Of a DNA stretch of 64,000 nucleotides, positions 26,094 through 34,568 are shown in pieces. The stretch is taken from contig NZ_CP107785.1 in NCBI RefSeq assembly GCF_036345915.1, positions 8,246,001-8,310,000 on the forward strand, written 5' to 3'. This DNA comes from Nocardia sp. NBC_00565 (GTDB lineage: Bacteria; Actinomycetota; Actinomycetes; Mycobacteriales; Mycobacteriaceae). The notes under the pieces were generated by a model, which saw nothing but the letters and a program-made list of their open reading frames with translations, searched no databases and was not told the DNA's origin. The first letter of the stretch is position 1, and each line of letters begins with the position of its first letter. Made by a program: the position numbers and the translations under genes.

Positions 26094-27647
26094 GTGACGA
26101 CGCAGGAGTCAGTAGAAATTCTCGGTCTGTGGAACATCGCGAACGCGGAGCCCGATCGGATCGCGATGGTCGATCCATTGGGCCGCGAGGTGAGTTATCG
26201 CGAATTGGCCACGCTCGCAAACCGTTACGGCACCGGCCTGCGGGCGCTCGGCCTGCAACCCGGCGACGTGCTGGTCACCATGGTGCACAACTGTGTCGAG
26301 GCGGTCGCCGCCTACTTCGCGGCCTATCAGGCCGGGCTGTACATCGTCGCGGTGAACTGGCACCTGACCGGCCCGGAGGTCGCCTATATCCTCGCCGACA
26401 GCGAGGCGAAGGCCTTCTTCGCGAGCGACCGTTTCGCCGCCGCCGCGATCGCCGCGGCGGACGAGGCCGGGCTACCTGCCACAGCGCGTTTCGCGGTCGG
26501 CGAGATCGACGGCTTCAAGTCGGTGGCCTGGCTGGGCGCGGCCGACACCGGTCGGCCCGACAATCGGACTACGGGTGCGCCGATGCTCTACACCTCGGGA
26601 ACCACGGGGCGGCCCAAGGGCGTTCGGCGTCCGCTCACCGGCACCGACCCGGATGTCGTTCCCGCGTACTCGTCCGCGTTCTTCGGACTGTTCGAGCTGA
26701 AGCCCTACGACGAGCACGTGCACATCTGCGGTTCGCCGCTGTATCACACGGCCGTGCTGAACTTCGCCACCATCTCGATCCAGTTGGGCCACAAGCTCGT
26801 TCTGATGGATCGCTGGGAGGCCGAAGAGATGCTGCGGTTGATCGAGAAGCATCGGGTGACGCACAGTCACATGGTGCCGACCCAGTTCCATCGGCTGCTC
26901 GCACTGCCCGAAGCGGTGCGCGCCAAGTACGACGTGTCCTCGCTGCGCAGCATGGTGCACGGCGCGGCGCCGTGCCCGGCCGAGACCAAGCGGCAGATGC
27001 TGCAGTGGTGGGGTCCGACGGTGACCGAGTACTACGCGGCGACCGAGGGTGGCGGCACGGTGATCAACGGCACCGACTGGCTGCGCAAGCCGGGTTCGGT
27101 CGGCAGGGCCTGGCCGTGGTCGGTGATCAAGGTGCTCAGCGAGGAAGACGGTTCCGAACTGCCCGCGGGCGAACCTGGTCTGGTCTACATGCGCATGGGC
27201 ACGTCGAGCTTCGAGTACCACCACGCCAAGGAGAAGACCGAAGAGTCAAGGGTCGGTGACCTTTTCACGGTCGGCGATATCGGCCACCTCGATGAGGAAG
27301 GCTACCTCTACCTGCACGACCGCCGCTCCGACCTGATCCTGTCCGGCGGTGTGAACATCTACCCGGCCGAGATCGAGACCGTGCTGATCACCCATCCGAA
27401 GGTCGAGGACGTCGCGGTCTTTGGTCTGCCGCACCCCGATTGGGGTCAGGAAGTGAAGGCCGTCGTCCAGCCCGTCGCCGGAATCGAGGGCAACGACGAA
27501 CTCACTGCCGAGCTGATGTCCTTCGCCGCAACCCAATTGGCCAAGTACAAAATGCCACGCTCCATCGACTACATGGACGAACTCCCTCGCGACCCCAACG
27601 GCAAGCTCTACAAGCGCAAAATCCGCGACCGCTACATCCCGGCGTAG
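26094..27647 (+). CDS. Acyl-CoA ligase (FadD family) in the KstR-type region
   Basis: 517-residue ANL ligase. MLYTSGTTGRPKGVRRP is the P-loop, EYYAATEGGG the A5 motif, VGDIGHLDEEGYLYLHDRRSDLILSGGVNIYPAEIE the A7 to hinge region, and DPNGKLYKRKIRDRY the C-terminal lysine. The GTG start directly follows the KstR box, with no clear ribosome site, which suggests a leaderless transcript. Its place beside the ltp genes and echA19 suggests it activates a sterol side-chain acid, perhaps a C8, C5 or C3 acid. It does not read like Mtb FadD17 as I remember that sequence, so no symbol is given. Confidence 0.85.
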   Translation: MTTQESVEILGLWNIANAEPDRIAMVDPLGREVSYRELATLANRYGTGLRALGLQPGDVLVTMVHNCVEAVAAYFAAYQAGLYIVAVNWHLTGPEVAYILADSEAKAFFASDRFAAAAIAAADEAGLPATARFAVGEIDGFKSVAWLGAADTGRPDNRTTGAPMLYTSGTTGRPKGVRRPLTGTDPDVVPAYSSAFFGLFELKPYDEHVHICGSPLYHTAVLNFATISIQLGHKLVLMDRWEAEEMLRLIEKHRVTHSHMVPTQFHRLLALPEAVRAKYDVSSLRSMVHGAAPCPAETKRQMLQWWGPTVTEYYAATEGGGTVINGTDWLRKPGSVGRAWPWSVIKVLSEEDGSELPAGEPGLVYMRMGTSSFEYHHAKEKTEESRVGDLFTVGDIGHLDEEGYLYLHDRRSDLILSGGVNIYPAEIETVLITHPKVEDVAVFGLPHPDWGQEVKAVVQPVAGIEGNDELTAELMSFAATQLAKYKMPRSIDYMDELPRDPNGKLYKRKIRDRYIPA

Positions 27648-27655
27648 TACCCCAC

Positions 27656-27693
27656 GAAACCGGCCCCGCTGTCGCATGCGGCGGGGCGGTTTC
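27656..27693 (+). terminator. Terminator hairpin after the ligase gene
   Basis: GAAACCGGCCCCGC pairs with GCGGGGCGGTTTC (one bulge) around a short loop, ending in TTCGTT, 9 bases after the stop. Confidence 0.75.
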
Positions 27694-27762
27694 GTTCGCA
27701 CCCCGAGCCCATGGGTGACACCAATTGGTGTGCCGAGAGCTACGCGGAGCGGATCGAACGAA

Positions 27763-27828
27763 CTACCGCCGCAACGGCATATGCCCGTCCGGATCGATGA
27801 AAGTGCGGCCGAACATGCCGACCTGAGC
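27763..27828 (-). pseudogene. C-terminal remnant of a VOC (glyoxalase-like) gene
   Basis: The minus strand reads AQVGMFGRTFIDPDGHMPLRR then stop. AQVGMFGRTFIDPDGH is identical in protein to residues 113-128 of the VOC protein at 29111-29530, and the DNA is alike over about 43 bases with one mismatch, in inverted orientation. No upstream part of the gene is left; the sigma factor gene follows 25 bases on. Confidence 0.7.
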
Positions 27829-27841
27829 TTCTCAGGTCGGC
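27817..27841 (-). terminator. Hairpin downstream of the sigma factor gene
   Basis: GCCGACCTGAG and CTCAGGTCGGC form an 11-bp perfect stem with a 3-base loop, 13 bases after the sigma factor stop. Its left arm is part of the VOC remnant. Confidence 0.6.
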
Positions 27842-27853
27842 GGTGTGTGCGGA

Positions 27854-28855
27854 TCAGACGTCCTCGCGGAGTTCTGGGGCGAGGCCGAAGAGGGGGAACA
27901 GCTTTGCGGTATCGAGGAAGAAGTTGAGGCCGGCGATGGTGCCGCCGTCCAGTTCCAGCACCGTGATCGACCACGGAACCCACACGCCCGCTTCGGTTTC
28001 GTGTGGTTTGTAGTGGCCGAAGGCGGGGTGGCCGTTGGCGCCCGCCAGGGGGATCATGCGGGAATCGCGGCAGCCGCTGCCGGTGCCGAGCATGAATGCG
28101 GCCACGTTCTCGGGGCCGGAGATCCACAGGTCGAACGGCGGCATGGACAGTGCCACATCGGTTTTCAGCAATGTGGTCAGTGTGTCCATGTCGTAGGCCT
28201 CGAAGGCCTTGACGAAATCGTCGACGAGTTTGCGCTGGTTGCCGTCGGTCTCGTCGTAGGTGTCGGTGGCTGCGGGCTGGACCTTCGACATGGTCGCCCT
28301 TGCGCGCTGCAGCGCGCTGTTCACCGAGGCGGGTGACATGGTGAGTGCCTCGGCCGTCTCGCTGGCCGAGAAACGCAGCACCTCCCGCATGATCAGGATC
28401 GCGCGCTGGGTCGCGGGCAGGTGCTGACAGGCCGCGACGAAGGCCAGCCGCAAGGTGTCCTTGGCGGAGGCGTGCTCGGCCGGATCCGACCCGAAGGCCA
28501 GTCCGTTCGGGATCGGCTCGATCCAGACGTAGTCCGGCTGCGGCGCGGGCAGTTGCGAATCCGGCCGCGACGGTCCGGATAGATCCATCGGCCTGGCCCG
28601 GCGCTGCGGGCCGTCGAGCATGTCGAGGCAGACATTGGTGGTGATCTTGTACAGCCAGGAACGCAGGCTGGCGCGGCCCTCGAACGAGTCGTAGGACTTC
28701 CATGCGCGGGTGAAGGTCTCCTGCACCGCGTCCTCCGCTTCGAAGGACGAGCCGAGCATGCGATAGGCGTAGGCGCACAGCTCCCGCCGATGTCCTTCGA
28801 AGGACTCGAGGACATCCGGACTGAGGCCGACGGTGGAGCCGGACGAGTCGTTCAT
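27854..28855 (-). CDS. ECF sigma factor with C-terminal SnoaL-like domain (SigG/TIGR02960 type)
   Basis: 333 residues. Region 2 is ELCAYAYRMLGSSFEAEDAVQETFTRAWKSYDSF with LRSWLYKITTNVCLD, and region 4 is HLPATQRAILIMREVLRFSASETAEALTMSPASVNSALQRAR. The last 130 residues form an NTF2/SnoaL-like domain (DDFVKAFEAYDMDTLTTLL, FFLDTAKLFPLFGL). This is the architecture of SigG-type (ECF41/56-like) factors, in which the SnoaL domain modulates activity in place of an anti-sigma factor. The ATG at 28855 has AGGG about 8 nt upstream; a GTG further out is possible. A VOC protein gene is divergent from it. Confidence 0.87.
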   Translation of the reverse strand: MNDSSGSTVGLSPDVLESFEGHRRELCAYAYRMLGSSFEAEDAVQETFTRAWKSYDSFEGRASLRSWLYKITTNVCLDMLDGPQRRARPMDLSGPSRPDSQLPAPQPDYVWIEPIPNGLAFGSDPAEHASAKDTLRLAFVAACQHLPATQRAILIMREVLRFSASETAEALTMSPASVNSALQRARATMSKVQPAATDTYDETDGNQRKLVDDFVKAFEAYDMDTLTTLLKTDVALSMPPFDLWISGPENVAAFMLGTGSGCRDSRMIPLAGANGHPAFGHYKPHETEAGVWVPWSITVLELDGGTIAGLNFFLDTAKLFPLFGLAPELREDV

Positions 28856-29110
28856 AATCGTCACCCTGCCACAGGGGACCGACACATCCCAGACCTTTAG
28901 GGGCCCCGATCAAGCGCAGCCGGACAGCGTCCGTCAATAGTCCCTTGCGCTTGGGCGAGCGCAGGCGAGACCGCCGCCTACCAGGGGAATCAAGATCATC
29001 GGAACCGTTGCGCCAGCTTGTGCCCGGGTTCACAGCGGTCGCCGCGATGAGTTTCGTGCGGTCGGTCCGTCTGAATCTATAAACCGCCGAAGACGACGTA
29101 AGGACCGCCC

Positions 29111-29530
29111 ATGCCGAGCAAGATGATCTTCATCAATCTCCCCGTCGCTGACCTGGGCCGGTCCAAGAATTTCTACCAGGCGATCGGCTGGAAGGTGAAT
29201 CAGGATTTCACCGATGAGAATGCCGCCTGCATCGTCATCGACGACAACATCTGCGCCATGCTGCTGACAAAGGACTTCTTCACGACCTTCACCAAGCGCC
29301 CGATCGCCGATACCGTCTCGGAAATCAGCTCGGCGTATGCGTTGTCGCTGGCCAGCGCGCAGGAGGTCGACGCGCTGACCGAGGCCGCACTGGCCGCGGG
29401 CGCGACCGAGGAAGTCAACGAGGACAGGCGAGCCGAAGAGGCTCAGGTCGGCATGTTCGGCCGCACCTTCATCGATCCGGACGGCCACCAGTGGGAGCCC
29501 TTCTGGATGAACTATCCCGGCAGCGACTGA
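29111..29530 (+). CDS. VOC family (glyoxalase/bleomycin resistance-like) protein
   Basis: 139 residues with two beta-alpha-beta-beta-beta modules. MIFINLPVADLGRSKNFYQAIGW is the classic first module and MFGRTFIDPDGHQWEPFWMNYP the second, ending in the metal-ligand style DPDGHxWE. Metal-dependent isomerase, dioxygenase or drug-binding functions are all possible. A pairing with a SigG-type sigma factor, divergent here, is seen in other actinobacteria, where the sigma may control the VOC gene. A C-terminal fragment of a second VOC gene lies on the other side of the sigma gene. Confidence 0.85.
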   Translation: MPSKMIFINLPVADLGRSKNFYQAIGWKVNQDFTDENAACIVIDDNICAMLLTKDFFTTFTKRPIADTVSEISSAYALSLASAQEVDALTEAALAAGATEEVNEDRRAEEAQVGMFGRTFIDPDGHQWEPFWMNYPGSD

Positions 29531-29577
29531 CGGCACGGCCGCGCCCCGACACGGGAAGTGCCGGGGCGCAGGGGGAT

Positions 29578-30357
29578 TCAGCTGCCGGTGAAGGTGGGCT
29601 TGCGCTTTTCGGCGAAGGCCTTCGGGCCCTCCTTGGCATCGGCCGACCGGAAGACCGCCATGCCGAGTTTGGCCTCGATCTGGAAGGCGTCCTCTTCGGG
29701 CATGGCCTCGGTCTCCCGGATGGTGCGCAGAATCGCCTGCACCGCGAGGGGGCCGTTCGCCGCGATCTGCTCGGCGAGTTCGAGGGCCTTGTCCAATGCG
29801 GTGCCGTCCGGGACGACATGCCCGATCAGCCCGATCTCCTTGGCCTCGGCGGCGGTGATGTGTCTGCCGGTCAGCAGAATGTCCGCGGCAACGGTGTAGG
29901 GGATCTGGCGGACCAGCCGAACCGCCGAGCCGCCGAGCGGGAACAGGCCCCAACGCGCTTCGGATACACCGAATTTCGCGCCTTCGGCGGCCACTCGGAT
30001 ATCGGTGCCCTGCAGGATCTCGGTGCCGCCGGCGATGGCCGGGCCCTCCACTGCCGCGATCAGTGGTTTGGTGAGCCGGCGGCCCTTGAGCAGCGCCTCC
30101 AATTTGGTCGGATCGAAGCTGCCCGCGCTGGCGTCGCCGGGGTGCCGGGCGGTCATCGCCTTGAGGTCCATGCCCGCGCAGAACGCACCGCCCGCGCCGG
30201 TCAGGATCGCGACGCGGATATCGGGGTCGTTGTCCACCTGGTCCCAGGCGTCGCGCATGATCGCCATCATCTCGGCCGAGAGCGCGTTGCGGGCCTCGGG
30301 GCGATTCATGGTGACGATGAGGACGTGATCGCGCTTCTCGACGAGGCAATCTGGCAT
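29578..30357 (-). CDS. echA19: EchA19, side-chain enoyl-CoA hydratase
   Basis: 259 residues, crotonase fold. [30 protein letters not shown] (first oxyanion segment), [33 protein letters not shown] (second) and [16 protein letters not shown] are nearly identical to Mtb EchA19, which hydrates the C22 enoyl-CoA sterol side chain. The C-terminal [14 protein letters not shown] is also shared. The ATG at 30357 follows GGAG with an 8-base gap. It is divergent from fadD19 across a 43-bp tandem repeat and a KstR-type box. Confidence 0.92.
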   Translation of the reverse strand: MPDCLVEKRDHVLIVTMNRPEARNALSAEMMAIMRDAWDQVDNDPDIRVAILTGAGGAFCAGMDLKAMTARHPGDASAGSFDPTKLEALLKGRRLTKPLIAAVEGPAIAGGTEILQGTDIRVAAEGAKFGVSEARWGLFPLGGSAVRLVRQIPYTVAADILLTGRHITAAEAKEIGLIGHVVPDGTALDKALELAEQIAANGPLAVQAILRTIRETEAMPEEDAFQIEAKLGMAVFRSADAKEGPKAFAEKRKPTFTGS

Positions 30358-30377
30358 TACTCGATCTCCTGACTCTC

Positions 30378-30463
30378 CAGGGGGAGGCAGGCCGGCGGAG
30401 CCGGCCGGGGTGGGCAAACTCAGGGGGAGGCAGGCCGGCGGAGCCGGCCGGGGTGGGTAAACT
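30378..30463. repeat. Two tandem 43-bp GC-rich repeats
   Basis: Exact tandem units (30378-30420 and 30421-30463) differ at one base. Each contains GGCCGGCGGAGCCGGCC, a 7-bp stem with a GGA loop. A degenerate relative, AGCCGACGGAGCTTGCGGAG, occurs at 55512-55531, upstream of fadE26. The array lies between the echA19 start and the KstR-type box. Confidence 0.85.
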
Positions 30464-30479
30464 CAGCCTTGTCAGAAAC

Positions 30480-30493
30480 AGTAACACGTTCTA
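30480..30493. promoter_or_regulatory. KstR-type operator upstream of fadD19
   Basis: AGTAACACGTTCTA fits TnnAACnnGTTnnA except for the first base. It ends 11 bases before the GTG start at 30505, the same spacing as at 26070. Confidence 0.75.
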
Positions 30494-30504
30494 TTTTTAG
30501 GTCT

Positions 30505-32154
30505 GTGAGCTACAACATAGCGGACCTAGTCGAACATGCCATCGATCTGATGCCCGACCGCGTAGCGCTGGCCGACGACGGCCGCGAGGTGACTTACGCG
30601 CAGCTGGAGGAACGGGCCAATAAGCTCGCCAACTACCTGCTGGAACAGGGTGTCCAACCGGGCGACAAGGTGGGCATCTATTCACGCAACACGGTCGAGG
30701 CCGTCGAGGCCATGGTCGCGATCTTCAAGGCGCGCGCCGTGATGATCAACGTGAACTTTCGATATGTCGAGAACGAGTTGCAGTACATCTTCGACAATTC
30801 GGATATGGTCGCGCTGATCCACGAGCGCCGCTACAGCGACCGGGTGGCCGGGGTTCGTCGGAATACGCCCTTGCTGAAAACGGTCATCGTCGTGGACGAC
30901 GATACGACCGGAACCATCGCGACCGCAGCGGATTCGGTGGAATACGAAACGGTGCTGGCGCAGTCCTCCGGCGAGCGAAACTTCGGTGCGCGTTCGGGCG
31001 ACGACATCTTCATGCTCTACACCGGCGGCACCACCGGCCTGCCGAAGGGCGTGATGTGGCGGCACGAGGACTGGTGGCGCGTGCTCGGCGGCGGCATCAA
31101 CTTCCTCACCGGCGAATACGTCGAGGACGAATGGCATCAGTCCAAGCTGGGCGCGGGCAATCCGCAGATGGTCCGGTTCCCGATTCCGCCGATGATCCAC
31201 GGTGGCTCACAGACGGCGACCTTCCACAGCCTGTTCGACGGCGGCAAGGCCGTGATGATCCCGGAGTTCACCGGACACGGCGTGTGGCAGCACATCGATC
31301 GCCACAAGATCAACCTGATCTTCATCACCGGAGACGCCATGGCCCGGCCGATGGTCGACGCACTGCTCGAGGGCAATCCGGAAACCGCTGCGCCGTACGA
31401 TCTTTCGAGTCTGTACGTGATCGCCAGCAGTGCCGCGCTGTTCTCGCCGACGCTCAAGGACAAGTTCCTCGAACTGCTGCCCAACCGGATGATCACCGAT
31501 TCGATCGGCTCGTCGGAGACCGGCTTCGGCGGACTCGCCGTAGTCGCCAAGGGCGCGAACCACACCGGCGGACCGCGGGTGAAGATCGACGCCGCCACCG
31601 CGGTGCTCGACGATGACGGCAATCCGGTCGAGCCGGGCTCCGGCAAGGTCGGCTTCCTCGCCCGCAAGGGGCACATCCCGGTCGGCTACTACAAGGACGA
31701 GGCCAAGACCGCGGCAACGTTCAAGGAGATCAACGGCATTCGCTACTCCATCCCCGGCGACTACGCCCGGGTCGAGGAGGACGGCACCGTTACCATGCTC
31801 GGCCGCGGTTCGGTCAGCATCAACAGCGGTGGCGAGAAGATCTATCCGGAGGAGGTCGAGGGTGCGCTGAAGTGTCATCCGGATGTCTTCGACGCGCTCG
31901 TGGTCGGTGTCCCCGACGAGCGCTGGGGCCAGCGGGTGGTGGCGGTCGTGCAGTGTCGTGACGACAAACGTCCCACGCTCGAGGAATTGCGCCCGGTGCT
32001 CACCCAGGAGATCGCGCCCTACAAGCTGCCGCGCAGCCTGTGGTTCGTGGACCAGATCAAGCGCAATCCGGCGGGCAAGCCCGACTACCGCTGGGCCAAG
32101 TCGCAGACCGAGGAGCGCCCGGCCGACGAGCACGCCGAGGCGACCAGCAAGTAG
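30505..32154 (+). CDS. fadD19: FadD19, steroid-C26-oyl-CoA ligase
   Basis: 549-residue ANL ligase very close to Mtb FadD19. NIADLVEHAIDLMPDRVAL, VNVNFRYVENELQYIFDNSDMVALIHERRY, MLYTGGTTGLPKGVMWRHED (P-loop), DSIGSSETGFGG (A5), YSIPGDYARVEEDGTVTMLGRGSVSINSGGEK (A7 and hinge) and NPAGKPDYRWAK (A10) are in order. It activates the sterol side-chain carboxylic acid made by Cyp125. The GTG at 30505 gives the homologous N-terminus; the frame continues to a TTG at 30469 across the operator and is rejected. It probably starts from a leaderless transcript under KstR. Confidence 0.93.
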   Translation: MSYNIADLVEHAIDLMPDRVALADDGREVTYAQLEERANKLANYLLEQGVQPGDKVGIYSRNTVEAVEAMVAIFKARAVMINVNFRYVENELQYIFDNSDMVALIHERRYSDRVAGVRRNTPLLKTVIVVDDDTTGTIATAADSVEYETVLAQSSGERNFGARSGDDIFMLYTGGTTGLPKGVMWRHEDWWRVLGGGINFLTGEYVEDEWHQSKLGAGNPQMVRFPIPPMIHGGSQTATFHSLFDGGKAVMIPEFTGHGVWQHIDRHKINLIFITGDAMARPMVDALLEGNPETAAPYDLSSLYVIASSAALFSPTLKDKFLELLPNRMITDSIGSSETGFGGLAVVAKGANHTGGPRVKIDAATAVLDDDGNPVEPGSGKVGFLARKGHIPVGYYKDEAKTAATFKEINGIRYSIPGDYARVEEDGTVTMLGRGSVSINSGGEKIYPEEVEGALKCHPDVFDALVVGVPDERWGQRVVAVVQCRDDKRPTLEELRPVLTQEIAPYKLPRSLWFVDQIKRNPAGKPDYRWAKSQTEERPADEHAEATSK

Positions 32155-32239
32155 CACGGTAAGTACGCCGGAACACCGGCAAGGGCTGTCGCGAGAACCG
32201 CGGCAGCCCTGCATCATTCTGCGGTCGTGTGCGGCGGGT

Positions 32240-33085
32240 ATGGGATTGGAGATCGAATTGGCAATGCGCTACGGATTTTTCGAGGCCACCTCGGATGGCT
32301 TCGCGCCCTTGCCGTTCGCGGCCAGTGCGTGGTCGCCGAAGATGATCAACGGTCCCGCCCTCTGCGGTCTCCTGGCCAGAGCGTTGGAGCAGCAGCACTG
32401 TGCGGCCGGATTCACCCCGGCCCGACTGACTGTCGACCTGTTCCGCCCGACGCTCAACAAGCCGGTGACCGTGGTGACCGAACTGGTTCGGGAGGGGCGG
32501 CGGATCCTGGTCGCCGATGCCGCGCTGATGCAGGACGGCGAGGATATGGCCAGGGCGACAGCGATTTTCCTGAAGCGATCGCAGCAGCCGCCGGGCAGCC
32601 TGTGGACGCGTGCGCACGATCCGCAGCCGCCCTCGGTGCCGGTCGCGACGGAGCCGACCGCACCGCTGTGGGGCAGCGACGCGCACGGCGATGGCTGGTC
32701 CGCCAGCATGGGCGAACATCAGAACGACAGCCGAAAGCGCATGTGGCAGGTGCCGATGCGGGTTGTGGAGGGCGAGACCCCGTCCGGATTCGTCGGTGCC
32801 GTGGTGATCGGTGAGTCGACGAGCCTGATGACGAACTGGGGCAGCGCCGGGATCGGCTTCATCAATACCGATATGACGCTCGCGCTGGCGCGTACGCCCA
32901 TCGGGTTGGCGGTCGGGGTCGAGGCGGACAATCACCTCAGCGCGGACGGAATCGCCGTCGGCAGTGCGACATTGTTCGATCGATCCGGATCCTTCGGCAC
33001 CTGTGTGGTGACCGCGCTGTCGAATGCCGAGCGGCAGGTCGATTTCTCCGATGATTCGGCGCTGCGGGCGCGAGTCGGGATCTGA
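32240..33085 (+). CDS. Acyl-CoA thioesterase-like hotdog protein
   Basis: About 281 residues (273 if the ATG at 32264 is used, giving MRYGFFEATSDGF). The N-terminal half has GPALCGLLARALEQ and TVDLFRPTLNKPVTVVTELVREGRR, typical of TesB-type double hotdog proteins. The C-terminal half is a second hotdog (WGSAGIGFINTDMTLALARTPIG to GTCVVTALSNAERQVDFS). The usual catalytic Asp-Gln-Thr set could not be verified by eye. It lies 85 bases after fadD19 on the same strand and may release CoA from sterol intermediates, an inference. It is the last sterol-type gene before the accessory block. Confidence 0.7.
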   Translation: MGLEIELAMRYGFFEATSDGFAPLPFAASAWSPKMINGPALCGLLARALEQQHCAAGFTPARLTVDLFRPTLNKPVTVVTELVREGRRILVADAALMQDGEDMARATAIFLKRSQQPPGSLWTRAHDPQPPSVPVATEPTAPLWGSDAHGDGWSASMGEHQNDSRKRMWQVPMRVVEGETPSGFVGAVVIGESTSLMTNWGSAGIGFINTDMTLALARTPIGLAVGVEADNHLSADGIAVGSATLFDRSGSFGTCVVTALSNAERQVDFSDDSALRARVGI

Positions 33086-33102
33086 CGGCGAAATCTTGGT
33101 GA

Positions 33103-33210
33103 ATGCACTACAGGTTCCGCACGGTCACCGTGAGCGGACTGGCGCTGATCGCGGCCAGCACCGTCAGCGCCTGCACCAGCACTGTCGAGGCGTCCAGTTG
33201 TTTTCGCTGA
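33103..33210 (+). CDS. Short lipoprotein-like ORF, probably a truncated gene
   Basis: 35 codons: a basic start MHYRFRTVT, a hydrophobic run VSGLALIAAST and the lipobox-like VSAC, then TSTVEASSCFR and a stop. It looks like the first part of a lipoprotein gene that has lost its body; it may also be a real small secreted peptide. It lies directly after the thioesterase-like gene, at the left edge of the accessory block. GGTG is 2 bases before the ATG, too close for a normal ribosome site. Confidence 0.45.
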   Translation: MHYRFRTVTVSGLALIAASTVSACTSTVEASSCFR

Positions 33211-33288
33211 CTCCGGCGCGCCGATTGCCGTTGGGCCAACGCCGAAAGCCTCCACCGGAGGGCGGAGGCTCGTGGCGGAGGCGGTGGG

Positions 33289-34470
33289 TCAGCGGTTGGC
33301 GAGTTCGGCCAGTTGGTAGGCGAGCTTGGTGCGGACCGCGGGGATGCGAGTCAGGACCGATATCGCGGTGTTGCGGACCAGACGGGCGGGCAGCGGGCGC
33401 AGGGTAGCCATCTTGGTCATCCGGTCGGTGAAGGCGACGACGCCGAGAGCGACCGGGCGGCGGGTGGTTTCGTAGGTGTCCAGCACGGTGTCGGTCTCGC
33501 CGTTGACAACTCGGGCCAGTAGCGGGCCGAGGAAAGCGGCGTCCTGGATGCCGGTGTTCATGCCCTGACCGCCTGCCGGGCTGTGTACGTGGGCGGCGTC
33601 GCCCGCGAGCAACAGACGCCCCGCGCGGTAGTGATCGGCCACCCGGTGGTGCACCCGGAAGCGCGAGCTCCACAACACCTCACGGACTTTCACGGCACTG
33701 CCCGGGCCGCGGGTGTCGAGGATGGTTTGGATGTCCTCGATGGTCGGGTGCTCGGGGGCTTCGGTGATGGTGGCGACGACCCGGTAGCGATTGGGCTCGG
33801 TGTCGTCGGGCAGTGGCGCGACCACGGTCACGCCCTCGGGCGAAAGGTGCAGTGCCACTTCGTTGCGCGCGATCGGCCAGTCCATTCGGACGTCGGCCAG
33901 TACGAAGGATTCCGGGTAGGTGGCGCCGGTGAAGCCGATGCCCGCCTGCTCCCGGACGACGCTGTGCATGCCGTCCGCGCCGACCACATAGTCCGCGCGG
34001 ATGCGACCGGTCGCGCCGGTGCCATCGCTGTATTCGACTGTGACGCCGTCATTTTCGTCCACGACCCGGGTGATCTGGTAGGGTCGGTGCACATCGCCGC
34101 CCGCCTTGCGCAGCCGCTCCAGCAGCACCGCCTCGGTGGTGTCCTGCGGAACCATCAGCGTGTACGGGTACTCGGTGGGCAGTCCGCCGAACGGCACGGT
34201 GGCCAGCGTGCGGTCACCGTCGTGCACCGTGAAGGCCGGCACCACGATGCCGCGGGCGACGAGTTCGTCGGCGATGCCGAGTTCCTGGAGCACCTCCAAC
34301 GTCCGGGCGTGCACGACGGCGGCGCGCGAGGTGTTGGCCCCCTCGGCGAGCCGGTCCAGTAGGACGAAGTCGATTCCGGCATCGGCGAGGGTGATCGCGG
34401 TGGTCAATCCGGCCGGACCGGCGCCGACGATGACGACGGAAGTGGTCTCCGGCAGCGGGGTGGTGTTCAT
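33289..34470 (-). CDS. FAD-dependent aromatic-type monooxygenase
   Basis: 393 residues, PHBH/TetX-like group A flavoprotein. VVIVGAGPAGLTTAITLADAG at 12-32 is the dinucleotide fold, DYVVGADGMHSVVREQAG the DG motif near 160, and GRLLLAGDAAHVHSPAGGQGMNTGIQDA the second FAD motif near 285. It is missing the extra C-terminal thioredoxin-like domain found in phenol hydroxylases. It hydroxylates an aromatic, polyketide or antibiotic substrate, unknown here. It is divergent from a TetR gene with two strong operators between, so it is probably induced by its substrate or by a drug. Confidence 0.85.
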   Translation of the reverse strand: MNTTPLPETTSVVIVGAGPAGLTTAITLADAGIDFVLLDRLAEGANTSRAAVVHARTLEVLQELGIADELVARGIVVPAFTVHDGDRTLATVPFGGLPTEYPYTLMVPQDTTEAVLLERLRKAGGDVHRPYQITRVVDENDGVTVEYSDGTGATGRIRADYVVGADGMHSVVREQAGIGFTGATYPESFVLADVRMDWPIARNEVALHLSPEGVTVVAPLPDDTEPNRYRVVATITEAPEHPTIEDIQTILDTRGPGSAVKVREVLWSSRFRVHHRVADHYRAGRLLLAGDAAHVHSPAGGQGMNTGIQDAAFLGPLLARVVNGETDTVLDTYETTRRPVALGVVAFTDRMTKMATLRPLPARLVRNTAISVLTRIPAVRTKLAYQLAELANR

Positions 34471-34482
34471 CGGAACTCCTAA

Positions 34483-34512
34483 GTCAACATCTGTAGGCCA
34501 ACGCTTGTTGAC
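34483..34512. promoter_or_regulatory. TetR operator copy 1 (GTCAACA-N16-TGTTGAC)
   Basis: A 30-bp element with GTCAACA and TGTTGAC at its ends. It matches copy 2 at 34539-34568 at 26 of 30 positions. It lies in the divergent gap 12 bases upstream of the monooxygenase start. Confidence 0.8.
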
Positions 34513-34538
34513 AACCGTAGCGCGGATTGGCCAGTGAA

Positions 34539-34568
34539 GTCAACAGCTGTTGGCCTACACTTGTTGAC
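34539..34568. promoter_or_regulatory. TetR operator copy 2, abutting the tetR start
   Basis: A 30-bp element ending on the base before the TetR ATG. It contains the perfect inner palindrome CAACAGCTGTTG. The centres of copies 1 and 2 are 56 bases apart. Confidence 0.8.

Noticed and set aside
26094..27647. Naming this ligase fadD17
   Set aside because: Position in the sterol cluster suggests it, but the sequence does not resemble Mtb FadD17 as I recall it, so the symbol was left empty.
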